Positions 30,692 to 38,481 of a stretch of DNA of 46,435 nucleotides are shown here, piece by piece. The DNA lies in contig CAZHJK010000023.1 in assembly GCA_964533275.1 (NCBI GenBank), forward strand, positions 1 to 46,435, given 5' to 3'. Made by a program: the position numbers and the translations under genes. The first letter of the stretch is position 1. Every line of letters begins with the position of its first letter. Origin of the DNA: CAZHJK01 sp964533275. Its GTDB lineage: Bacteria; Bacillota; Clostridia; Eubacteriales; Garciellaceae. The notes under the pieces were generated by a model. That model made no database searches. It was not told the origin of the DNA and was given only the letters and a program-made list of their open reading frames with translations.

Positions 30692-32539
30692 CTATACAAA
30701 CTTAGATTTGTTCTCCATCCTATATACGATAGCTAAAATTTCAGCAACCGCCTGGTACAATTCCATGGGTACTTCTTGCCCAACATCTACTTCTTTATAT
30801 AAAACCCTAGCTAGGGGCTTATTTTCAATAATAGGGATTTTCTCTTGTTTTGCAATTTCCCGAATTCTTTCTGCTACATAATCCGCACCCTTTGCCAATA
30901 CTATTGGTGCACCAATAGTTTTTTCATCATACTTAATTGCAATTGCTAAATGGGTTGGATTTGTTATAATAACTGTGGAATTTGGGACCTCAGCCATCAT
31001 TCGTTTCATTGCTAATTGTCTTTGTTTTTGCTTTCTTAGGGATTTTATTTGAGGATCTCCCTCCATTTGTTTCATTTCCTCTTTAATCTCATGCTTTGTC
31101 ATTCTTAGATTTTTCTTAAATTCATAACGTTGATATATATAATCAATAATTGATAAAATCAACATTACTACGCCTATTCTTAACATTAGTCCCAATACGA
31201 TTTCCTTAAAAAAAGGAAAATAACCTTGAATACTCATTTGTGTAGTAGAAAAAATGTTTTTTAAATTATCATTGATAAAGGAATATGCTATAAACCCAAC
31301 TACAACAAGCTTCAAAAGATTTTTGGTAAGTTCAAATAATGATTTTTTTGAAAATATTCGTTTAAATCCCTCTATAGGATTTAACCTCTTAATATCCGGT
31401 TTTAAGGGATGAAGAGATCGAATAAAACCTATTTGAAGAAGATTTGTTAAAACTCCAACTACCATTACTCCACCTAAAATAGGAATAGTAATTTTAAAGA
31501 ATGCTAAAATATGTTCTAATATAAATTGGGAAATATTACCTTGAGTTATATTTATATTGAGTCCATTTCCCAAAGAATTCTGTAAAAATAAATAAATATT
31601 AGAGAAGATAAAATTGCCTAATGTTGAAATCAAAATCACCAATAATAATAATATAATTGCTGAGTTAAGATCTGTGCTTTTAGCAACCTGTCCTTTTTTC
31701 CTAGCATCATCCAACTTTTTAGGTGTTGGTTGCTCAGTTTTCTCATCAGCTGCAAAGAGAAATATAAAGGGAATAATATTTAATAAATCATTTATACGAT
31801 AGGGTAAACTTTCAATAACATACACCATCATATTCCCTAGGGCTGGTAATAAAACAATTGTAGAAAGCAAGCCCACCAATACTTTTAGTGGGAGTCCAAG
31901 CATCAATATATTTAATTGAGGTACTGTTCTTGCCAATAAACCCATTATTGCATCCATCAATAGGAGGATAATTATTGTTGGAACTGCAATTTGAAATGCA
32001 ATTAAAAAACCCCCAGAAAAAAGATCAATAATTGCACCTGCATTTAACTCATAAAAGGTTAAGCTATTTAAGGGCACTAGTTCAAAGCTTTGTGCTAAGG
32101 AATAAATAAGATAATAATGTCCATTAACTGCAAAGAATAATGCTATTCCTACCCAATAATACATATTCCCAAAGAGAGAAACCTTATTATTTGTCAAAGG
32201 ATCAAAAGTGGCTGCCATGGAAAAGCCTATTTGAAAATCAATCATTTGCCCAGCCATCTGTATACAAATAAAAATTAAATTAACTGCAAAACCAAGAGCT
32301 AGTCCGAACAATACTTCATTAACTATCATGATTCCATAAGCAATTAGTGATTCCGAAGATATTGAAACACTATCCCCAATTACCATAAATAATAGATAGG
32401 ATAATATAATCGATAAACCAATTTTAAGAAGACTAGGAATTCCCTTTATACTAAATAATGGCGATGCAATCATAAAACTTAAAATACGCATAAATATTAG
32501 AAAAAAAACCAAAAATCCTTCCATTGTAAGAATTGACAC
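30692..32539 (-). CDS. Fused flagellar export proteins FliR-FlhB
   Basis: A single 615-residue chain. Residues 1-255 are FliR (six hydrophobic segments, with GFSMAATFDPLTNNKVSLFGN near 105 and the C-terminal MLGLPLKVLVGLLS). From about residue 262 the FlhB sequence begins, DEKTEQPTPKKLDDARKKGQVAKS, with four transmembrane helices and the autocleavage site NPTH (in VIITNPTHLAIAIKYDE). The fusion is in frame with no stop. Such fusions are known in clostridia and show that the two proteins sit together in the export gate at 1:1 ratio. GTG 32539 is preceded by AGGTGATG. Confidence 0.95.
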   Translation of the reverse strand: MSILTMEGFLVFFLIFMRILSFMIASPLFSIKGIPSLLKIGLSIILSYLLFMVIGDSVSISSESLIAYGIMIVNEVLFGLALGFAVNLIFICIQMAGQMIDFQIGFSMAATFDPLTNNKVSLFGNMYYWVGIALFFAVNGHYYLIYSLAQSFELVPLNSLTFYELNAGAIIDLFSGGFLIAFQIAVPTIIILLLMDAIMGLLARTVPQLNILMLGLPLKVLVGLLSTIVLLPALGNMMVYVIESLPYRINDLLNIIPFIFLFAADEKTEQPTPKKLDDARKKGQVAKSTDLNSAIILLLLVILISTLGNFIFSNIYLFLQNSLGNGLNINITQGNISQFILEHILAFFKITIPILGGVMVVGVLTNLLQIGFIRSLHPLKPDIKRLNPIEGFKRIFSKKSLFELTKNLLKLVVVGFIAYSFINDNLKNIFSTTQMSIQGYFPFFKEIVLGLMLRIGVVMLILSIIDYIYQRYEFKKNLRMTKHEIKEEMKQMEGDPQIKSLRKQKQRQLAMKRMMAEVPNSTVIITNPTHLAIAIKYDEKTIGAPIVLAKGADYVAERIREIAKQEKIPIIENKPLARVLYKEVDVGQEVPMELYQAVAEILAIVYRMENKSKFV

Positions 32540-32549
32540 AATACATCAC

Positions 32550-32819
32550 CTATTGAATTATATTTGTTATATAGCCAAACATACGATTTGCAAAACTAAC
32601 TAAGGTGTTTAGCATAAAAGAACCAAAAAGAAACAAGGATAAAAAAACAGCTAAAATTTTGGGCACAAAGGTTAATGTTTGTTCTTGTATTTGGGTAGTT
32701 GCCTGCAATATACTTATTAATAGTCCAACCAAAAGTGCAATTACTAATATGGGTCCAGCAATCATTATAATAGTGGTAAGGGCATCCTTCATAATATCTA
32801 ACACAACCGCTTGACTCAT
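32550..32819 (-). CDS. fliQ: Flagellar export protein FliQ
   Basis: An 89-residue protein with two transmembrane helices (about 16-38 and 53-75), and the family segment GLLISILQATTQIQEQTLTFVPKI. It forms part of the FliPQR export channel. GGAGGGAAAA precedes ATG 32819; it is 10 bases upstream of the fused fliR-flhB gene. Confidence 0.95.
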   Translation of the reverse strand: MSQAVVLDIMKDALTTIIMIAGPILVIALLVGLLISILQATTQIQEQTLTFVPKILAVFLSLFLFGSFMLNTLVSFANRMFGYITNIIQ

Positions 32820-32833
32820 TTTTTCCCTCCTGT

Positions 32834-33595
32834 CTAAATAAAGCTTTCCACTAAGGATTTAACAATCAAATGCCATCCATCTACCATAATGAATAACAAT
32901 AGCTTAAAAGGTATGGATATTGTTACAGGGGGTAGCATAAACATACCCATTGACATAAGAATACTTGCAACAATTAGATCAATTACTATAAATGGAATAT
33001 ATAATAAAAATCCAATTTGAAATGCAGTTTTTAATTCACTAATCACAAAGGCTGGAATTAATGAACTGAAGGCTGTATCCATTCTATCCTCTGGCATTTC
33101 ATCTTGGGAAATACTTGCAAATAAAGCTAAATCTTTTTCCCTGGTTTGTTTTAGCATAAATTCCTTTATAGGTGCACCTCCAACTTCAATAGCCTGTTCT
33201 TGAGTTATACTTCCATCTAGATAAGGATTTACTGCTTCTTCCATTACTTGACCATAAACAGGTGCCATAATAAAGATTGTTAGAAACAAAGTTAAACCAA
33301 TTAAAACTTGATTTGGCGGAGTTTGTTGGGTAGCCAAAGCACTTCTTAAAAATGAAAAAACAACCACAATTCTTGTAAAAGAAGTCACTAATATTAAAAA
33401 TGAAGGAACTAAGGTTAATATTGTTAATAATATTAAAATATTTATGCTGTTCACAAATTCCTGTGGTTCTTCAGCCTGTCCTATTCCAATGTCTAAATTT
33501 GGAATAGGTAAAGTAGTTTCTGTAGCCTCAACAGCTTGTGGTATTAAGAAAAATATAATAATAATTAATAAAATAATGCCTGTTTTTTTACTCAT
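32834..33595 (-). CDS. fliP: Flagellar export protein FliP
   Basis: A 253-residue protein. An N-terminal signal sequence (about residues 1-22, ending near AVEA) is followed by four transmembrane helices. Family hallmarks are LVTSFTRIVVVFSFLRSALATQQTPPNQVLIGL near residue 65, then FALFASI-like LALFASISQ and the C-terminal MGMFMLPPVTISIPFKLLLF. Five copies form the core of the export gate with FliQ and FliR. It overlaps the fliO gene by 8 bases. Confidence 0.96.
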   Translation of the reverse strand: MSKKTGIILLIIIIFFLIPQAVEATETTLPIPNLDIGIGQAEEPQEFVNSINILILLTILTLVPSFLILVTSFTRIVVVFSFLRSALATQQTPPNQVLIGLTLFLTIFIMAPVYGQVMEEAVNPYLDGSITQEQAIEVGGAPIKEFMLKQTREKDLALFASISQDEMPEDRMDTAFSSLIPAFVISELKTAFQIGFLLYIPFIVIDLIVASILMSMGMFMLPPVTISIPFKLLLFIMVDGWHLIVKSLVESFI

Positions 33596-33950
33596 GCTTA
33601 GATTTTCCTTTTTTAAATTTATTTATATTAATATTAAATGCCTCAGCAAGGTTTATATTTGTATTGGAATTTACATAGTCTTTAACTTCATCTTGATCAA
33701 GTGTTTTTATTACTTCAAAAGAATTTTCACTAATACCCATTACCATAAATTCTTCACCAATTCTTACTACACATATAGACGCCTTATTATTAATGGGAGT
33801 TCTCTCCAAAACCTGTATATTCTTTCCCTGATTATGCTTAGTCAAATATTGGTTGGTAAGTCTAAGACTTATGTAAGCAAGTAATATAACCACAGGAAGA
33901 GCTAATATAAGTTTTAATGTACTCCAAAGCATATCGGTATCTTGCAGCAT
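33588..33950 (-). CDS. fliO: Flagellar biosynthesis protein FliO (FliZ-like)
   Basis: A 120-residue protein with one N-terminal transmembrane helix (about 10-29) and a small cytoplasmic domain beginning GKNIQVLERTPINNKASICVVRIGEEFMVMGIS, the characteristic FliO core. It helps assemble FliP. GGAAGAA precedes ATG 33950. It follows fliL directly; in many Firmicutes fliM, fliY and cheY would stand between them but they are absent here. Confidence 0.9.
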   Translation of the reverse strand: MLQDTDMLWSTLKLILALPVVILLAYISLRLTNQYLTKHNQGKNIQVLERTPINNKASICVVRIGEEFMVMGISENSFEVIKTLDQDEVKDYVNSNTNINLAEAFNININKFKKGKSKHE

Positions 33951-33968
33951 ATTTCTTCCCTCTTCCTA

Positions 33969-34406
33969 TTATTGAATTAAAAATTCTGTTATATATATGT
34001 CTGTAATTACTTTTTCTTCAAATTGTTGATTGAGTTTACTCTTAATCTCATTCTTTAAGCCCTCTGTATTTTCTACAGGCATAATATCTTCACGGGATTT
34101 ACTTCTTAATATAGATATAATGTTATCTAGTAATTGAGTCTCCTTTTGTTTTATTAAATCTACATCCTTCTTTACCCCATAACCTAATGCAATTTCTGTT
34201 TTCAAATAACGGTTATCATTCCTTAAATTAATTACTAATTCCTCCATTGCATATGTAAATCCAGTATCATCCGGCCTTACTTTTTCTTGAAATATAAATA
34301 TCTTGGCTAGGAAGCAATATACTAGAAAAGCAACTATCAAGATAATAATAGGAATTATAATAAAAATAATCCATTTTTTCCTTTTCTTCTTAATTACTTG
34401 TTCCAT
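33969..34406 (-). CDS. fliL: Flagellar basal-body-associated protein FliL
   Basis: A 145-residue single-pass membrane protein (transmembrane residues about 11-34) with an external FliL domain: YAMEELVINLRNDNRYLKTEIALGYG and the C-terminal LNQQFEEKVITDIYITEFLIQ. FliL rings surround the stator and support torque at high load. It lies immediately after motB with no gap. Confidence 0.92.
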   Translation of the reverse strand: MEQVIKKKRKKWIIFIIIPIIILIVAFLVYCFLAKIFIFQEKVRPDDTGFTYAMEELVINLRNDNRYLKTEIALGYGVKKDVDLIKQKETQLLDNIISILRSKSREDIMPVENTEGLKNEIKSKLNQQFEEKVITDIYITEFLIQ

Positions 34407-35144
34407 TTACCTCTCTCCCTCCTGTGAAGTTACTATTAGTATATTAACTCTTCTATTTAAAGCCCTATTATTAGAATTATTATTAGGTACAATTGGGCTA
34501 TACTCTCCATACCCTGCTGCAGATAATCTCTCCGGATTAATACTTCTTTCCTCTACGAAATACCTAACTACAGTAGTTGCTCTAGTTACTGAAAGCTCCC
34601 AATTAGTTGGAAATCTAGAGTTGTTCATTGGAACATTATCGGTGTGTCCCTCTACAATAATCTCATTTTCAAATTCATTAATTAATTTTGTTATTTTCTC
34701 TAAAACACTTTTACTCCCAGATTTTAAATTAGCCTTTCCTGAATCAAATAAAATGGTATCCTTAATATCAATAATAACTCCCCTGTGATCAGCTCGTATA
34801 GATACTTCCGCTTCAAGGCCCTCCCTATCTATAAAATTATAAACAATTTCGTAAATTTCCTTAGTCTCATTGTTTATATTAGTTAAATCATCAGGTGATG
34901 GATTCATTTCTTCTATAGGTATCTCCCCAGGTGGCGTATCATTTTCAAATATTGTAACTGCACCTTGCCCGGTAAGAGCAGTTTGCAAAGCATTAGCTAT
35001 ATTTTTAAACTTTTCAGCATCTAAAGTAGAAAAGGAATATAATAATACGAAAAAAGTTAAAAGTAATGTCATTAGATCTGAAAATGTGGTTGTCCAGGCA
35101 GGCGACCCTTTACTTCCCCCTTGTTTACTTCTTTTTCTATTCAT
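34407..35144 (-). CDS. motB: Flagellar stator protein MotB
   Basis: A 245-residue protein. The N-terminus GSPAWTTTFSDLMTLLLTFFVLLYS holds the single transmembrane helix, with the proton-binding aspartate in FSDLMTLLL (near residue 23). A plug/linker region (about 50-105) and a C-terminal OmpA-like peptidoglycan-binding domain (about 110-240; IIVEGHTDNVP, NWELSVTRATTVVRYF and LSAAGYGEYSP) follow. The Asp suggests a proton-driven stator. The ATG overlaps the motA stop by 8 bases. Confidence 0.95.
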   Translation of the reverse strand: MNRKRSKQGGSKGSPAWTTTFSDLMTLLLTFFVLLYSFSTLDAEKFKNIANALQTALTGQGAVTIFENDTPPGEIPIEEMNPSPDDLTNINNETKEIYEIVYNFIDREGLEAEVSIRADHRGVIIDIKDTILFDSGKANLKSGSKSVLEKITKLINEFENEIIVEGHTDNVPMNNSRFPTNWELSVTRATTVVRYFVEERSINPERLSAAGYGEYSPIVPNNNSNNRALNRRVNILIVTSQEGER

Positions 35145-35940
35145 ATTCAGTCACCATTTCTTTTTCTTTTTCTTTTTCCTGTATTCTTTCTTGGGGTGAT
35201 AGGTATGTCATTAGCTTTTCTTCGACAATTCGTGGATTAATGCCTGATTGAATTGCCAATATTCCTTCTATCATCATTTCCCTAGTAAATAATTCTTCCT
35301 CAGTCTGAGCCTTTAGATTATTAGCAATGGGAATTAAAACAAGATTTGCAAATAATGTTCCATAGAAGGTAGTAATCAAAGCTGTTGCCATGCCCTTACC
35401 TATATTTGAAGGATCTTCTAAATCACTTAGCATAATAATTAAACCAATTAATGTCCCTATCATACCGAATGCCGGAGCTAATTCCCCCCAAGCTCTAAAG
35501 ATATCTTGACCGATACCATGTCTATTTTCAGTTGTTTCAATTTCTAAATCTAAGATATCTTTAATGGTCTCAGGCTCGATGCCGTCAACAACCATTTGTA
35601 GACCTCTCTTTAAAAATTGATCATCATAGTTTGAGATTTCATCTTCCAAGGATAATAAACCTTCTCTTCTCGCCTTTCTAGAAAGCTCTGAAAATAGAGC
35701 AACTAACTCTCGTCTAGAATCAGAGGATACTAAAAAAATTTGTTTCATTAAAGAGGGTACTGCCTTTAAGTATTTAAATGGAAAACTAACCATTAAGGCA
35801 CAAAATGAGCCTAGCATTGTAATAAACAATGATGATATACTCCAAAATAGTAATATACTTCCTTCATCTATGGCGATAGCTGAAATAATCAAAGTAAAGC
35901 CTACGAAAAGTGCTATTAATGGTATTATATTTTTTTTCAT
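35137..35940 (-). CDS. motA: Flagellar stator protein MotA
   Basis: A 267-residue membrane protein with four transmembrane helices and a large cytoplasmic loop that contacts FliG. Conserved parts are RREGLLSLEDEI near residue 90 and the proline-containing WGELAPAFGMIGTLIGLIIML near 150, then LITTFYGTLFANLVLIPIANNLK. I start at ATG 35940 behind GGGAGGTGA; an upstream in-frame codon would include the binding site. It overlaps flbD by 4 bases. Confidence 0.95.
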   Translation of the reverse strand: MKKNIIPLIALFVGFTLIISAIAIDEGSILLFWSISSLFITMLGSFCALMVSFPFKYLKAVPSLMKQIFLVSSDSRRELVALFSELSRKARREGLLSLEDEISNYDDQFLKRGLQMVVDGIEPETIKDILDLEIETTENRHGIGQDIFRAWGELAPAFGMIGTLIGLIIMLSDLEDPSNIGKGMATALITTFYGTLFANLVLIPIANNLKAQTEEELFTREMMIEGILAIQSGINPRIVEEKLMTYLSPQERIQEKEKEKEMVTEYE

Positions 35941-36140
35941 GAATTCACCTCCCAATCAGAACAATGGATAGCTTTCTTATACGAAATTACTTTCTCTACA
36001 ACCTTATCTGCACTTTCACTTACCCACAACTTTTTACCTCCTATTAGGGTAATCAAAGTATCAGGAAGCTCTTCTATTTTTTCAATAAGCTCAGCATTTA
36101 GGTAAAATATATTCCCTTTTAAGGTCTTTAATTTAATCAT
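35937..36140 (-). CDS. flbD: FlbD/SwrD family flagellar protein
   Basis: A 67-residue protein starting MIKLKTLKGNIFYLNAELIEKIE, with DTLITLIGGKKLWVSES in the middle, the full pattern of the FlbD/SwrD family. In B. subtilis SwrD increases flagellar motor power through the stators, which fits its place directly before motA. The start at ATG 36140 is chosen by comparison with the family (MIKL/MIKV); GTG at 36149 is possible. The gene overlaps motA by 4 bases. Confidence 0.88.
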   Translation of the reverse strand: MIKLKTLKGNIFYLNAELIEKIEELPDTLITLIGGKKLWVSESADKVVEKVISYKKAIHCSDWEVNS

Positions 36141-36184
36141 TTTATTCACTCTTTCCTATGTACAATAAGTCTAAGAAGGGGCTC

Positions 36185-36211
36185 AAGCAAAAAGAACCGT
36201 CCCTTTTGCTT
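36185..36211. repeat. REP/MITE-like GGGACGGTTCTTTTTG dyad
   Basis: On the minus strand AAGCAAAA-GGGACGGTTC-TTTTTGCTT forms a hairpin in the 108-base spacer between flgE and flbD. The core GGGACGGTTCTTTT resembles a widespread bacterial intergenic repeat core. Only this copy is seen in the window, so repeat status rests on memory. It could also weaken read-through after flgE. Confidence 0.45.
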
Positions 36212-36248
36212 TTCCTTTTACTTGATGCCCTTATGCCTTAACTTCTAC

Positions 36249-37511
36249 CTACCTTTTTAGATTAATTAACTCCTGAAGCATTTCATCAGATGTAGTAATA
36301 GTTCTAGAATTTGCCTGATAAGCTCTGCTAGTTATGATCATCTCTGTAAATTCATTGGCTAAATCTACATTAGACATCTCTAAGTTTCCTTGTCGTACAA
36401 TACCAAAGCCATCCTCATTTGGGTTACCTATTTGTGGTACCCCAGAGTTACGGCTATCACAATAGGTATTTCCTCCTAATTTTTCAAGACCCTCAGGATT
36501 TTCAAACATTGCCATACCTAATCGACCTAGAAAGTAAACCTGCCCATCATCATATACTGCAGAGATTAAACCTGAACCGTCAATTGAATATGCTTCAAGG
36601 GTAACTTTTTCTTTAGGATTATTATCCGCTTCTTCAATTGCAACCTGTAGCTTTTTAGCAGCTCCCATCGCTCCACCATCTCCATCATTTCCTACTAAAG
36701 CTTCTTTAATAGCATCAATGTCTGCACTATCTATTGCAGTTTGGAATTCATCCATTGCAGCCTTTAAATTAGCTTCTTCATCATTAATAGCACTTTCAAA
36801 TACAGAGGATCTTGAATATTGCATTGCTACCTGTGCCATGGTCAAAACATCATTAGCTAGTTTAAATATTTCCTCTGCTGATTGTATAGCTCTATCTAAA
36901 TCCGAAATATTATCAAAATCAGATATAACATAAATCTCATTAGCTTCATCATTATACATCTGTGCATAATTAATATATTCTGCAAAACCTGCATCTATTT
37001 CTCCAGGAATACTTAGTGGTTTTAGATTAGCATTATTTGCCGTATTAATATCATTAATATCCTGGGTACTCTTACCGCTAATAGGCTGATATCCTAATAT
37101 CCTAAGCCCTTCAGCATTTACTAAGTTCCCTTGATAATCCTTAAAGAAGGCTCCATCCCTGGTATATCTTTTCATTATCCCTGAAGAATCCTCTGAAACT
37201 ATGAAAAACCCTTCGTTCTCTATTGCAAAATCAAGGTCCCTGCCTGTAGGCTGTAAGGCTCCTCCTTCAAATACTGTATCAATGGCTGCAACACTAACAC
37301 CAAGCCCTACCTGTTGGGGATTTATACCTCCTTTTCCTTGAGCACTAGGTGATTGAGCATTTGCCTGGGTCTGACTTAGCATATCTTGAAATCTTACCCG
37401 ACCATATTTAAAGGCTGTTGTATTTGTATTTGCAATATTATTACCAATAACATCCATCTTTGTTTGATTACTTGTCATCCCACTTACACCTGCATATAAA
37501 GATCGTAACAT
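36249..37511 (-). CDS. flgE: Flagellar hook protein FlgE
   Basis: A 420-residue hook protein. N-terminal MLRSLYAGVSGMTSNQTKMDVIGNNIANTNT and C-terminal QGNLEMSNVDLANEFTEMIITSRAYQANSRTI form the D0 coiled coil; D1 segments LDFAIENEGFFIV and RYTRDGAFFKDYQGNLVN are present. Residues about 181-300, where a beta-rich outer domain is expected, look alpha-helical, Ala/Glu/Asp-rich and possibly coiled coil (DLDRAIQSAEEIFKLANDVL, EEANLKAAMDEFQTAIDSAD). The beta pattern resumes at VTLEAYSIDGSGLISAVYDDG. AAGAGGAGGAAT precedes the ATG; two hairpins lie further upstream. Confidence 0.93.
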   Translation of the reverse strand: MLRSLYAGVSGMTSNQTKMDVIGNNIANTNTTAFKYGRVRFQDMLSQTQANAQSPSAQGKGGINPQQVGLGVSVAAIDTVFEGGALQPTGRDLDFAIENEGFFIVSEDSSGIMKRYTRDGAFFKDYQGNLVNAEGLRILGYQPISGKSTQDINDINTANNANLKPLSIPGEIDAGFAEYINYAQMYNDEANEIYVISDFDNISDLDRAIQSAEEIFKLANDVLTMAQVAMQYSRSSVFESAINDEEANLKAAMDEFQTAIDSADIDAIKEALVGNDGDGGAMGAAKKLQVAIEEADNNPKEKVTLEAYSIDGSGLISAVYDDGQVYFLGRLGMAMFENPEGLEKLGGNTYCDSRNSGVPQIGNPNEDGFGIVRQGNLEMSNVDLANEFTEMIITSRAYQANSRTITTSDEMLQELINLKR

Positions 37512-37540
37512 TATTAATTCCTCCTCTTGATATGTTTGTT

Positions 37541-37593
37541 TATGTCACCTCTGTCGTTTGGTAACATATTGGCTTCCTCTAGGAGGTCCAGCC
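37541..37593 (-). promoter_or_regulatory. Pair of hairpins in the flgE leader
   Basis: On the minus strand GGCT-GGA-CCTC-CTA-GAGG-A-AGCC (37571-37593) is followed by TATGTTACC-N10-GGTGACATA (37541-37568, 9 bp with one G-U). Neither is followed by a T-run, so they are not terminators; they lie just before the flgE ribosome binding site and may stabilise or process the hook mRNA. No known riboswitch pattern was recognised. Confidence 0.5.
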
Positions 37594-37596
37594 AAG

Positions 37597-37989
37597 TTAA
37601 TCTACAATGACAGCACTGTCAATATTCGTAAATATTTTTTCATTACTGTTTTTGGGATCCATTGCTGTAATAAGGGTTCGGTTTCTAATACTTGCAATAA
37701 AAGCCATATCCTTATAAATCATTAAGGATTCCTTAGCACCCTTCTCCTTAGCCTTATCCATTGCTTTGCTTAAACTTTGTAAATCCCTATCATTAAGTGT
37801 TATATTTCTTTCTGATAATCTTCTATTTGCATGACTAGAAACTTTAATATTTCCATTAGATTTTTGAATTTGTTGTTCAAGGATATTTTGAAATGAATTT
37901 TGGTTTTTATGAATTTTATTTTTATCCCTTTTTTGCTGTCCTGGTTCTAATAAGGGCTGAATGTATCCATTATTAATCTTAAAAGACAT
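37597..37989 (-). CDS. Flagellar operon protein, TIGR02530 family
   Basis: A 130-residue soluble protein. The core VSSHANRRLSERNITLNDRDLQSLSKAMDKAKEKGAKESLMIYKDMAFIASIRNRTLITAMD is the pattern of the TIGR02530 flagellar operon proteins found between flgD and flgE in Firmicutes; their function is unknown. I start at ATG 37989 with GGGTGAT ahead; a longer frame to 38076 overlaps flgD and has no site of its own. Confidence 0.85.
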   Translation of the reverse strand: MSFKINNGYIQPLLEPGQQKRDKNKIHKNQNSFQNILEQQIQKSNGNIKVSSHANRRLSERNITLNDRDLQSLSKAMDKAKEKGAKESLMIYKDMAFIASIRNRTLITAMDPKNSNEKIFTNIDSAVIVD

Positions 37990-38026
37990 TAAATCACCCT
38001 TTCCTTTTATAGTTCTTATACATATC

Positions 38027-38470
38027 CTATTCCTCTGGTGCTTCCTCTGACTGAGCCTGTGCATTTTCAATTTCAATTATTTGTTCAAGCCAATAGGGCT
38101 TTCCATCTACTACTATACGAACATTACCCTCAGATAATTTAGTTTTTTCTACAACACCTTGAATAATATCGTCTCCAGTATTTAAGGTTACATTTTTACC
38201 TATAAGCTGACTTGCGTATTGGGCATTTTGATGATAAAGCATCATAGAAAAACCAGTTTCCAGATTTGCATTTAAATTCTGCATTTGTTCTAAGGAGCTA
38301 AATTGAGCTAATTGTGCTATATATTCTGTATTATCCCCTCCACTTAAGGGATCCTGATTTTGAAGTTGTGCTACTAAAATCCCCAGAAATTCATCTTTTC
38401 CTAATTCTGTTGTTGGAGTCCTTTGACTTTCTAGAGTGGTATTGTGGGAATACACTTTTGAAATATCCAT
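38027..38470 (-). CDS. flgD: Flagellar hook assembly scaffold protein FlgD
   Basis: A 147-residue hook-cap protein. The conserved N-terminal part LGKDEFLGILVAQLQNQDPLSGGDNTEYIAQLAQFSSLEQMQNLN is diagnostic. The C-terminal part is a short beta domain (LIGKNVTLNTGDDIIQGVVEKTKL), without the FlgD Ig-like domain of proteobacteria, as in B. subtilis. It caps the growing hook and is discarded. It lies 11 bases after fliK. Confidence 0.93.
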   Translation of the reverse strand: MDISKVYSHNTTLESQRTPTTELGKDEFLGILVAQLQNQDPLSGGDNTEYIAQLAQFSSLEQMQNLNANLETGFSMMLYHQNAQYASQLIGKNVTLNTGDDIIQGVVEKTKLSEGNVRIVVDGKPYWLEQIIEIENAQAQSEEAPEE

Positions 38471-38481
38471 TTATTAACCTC

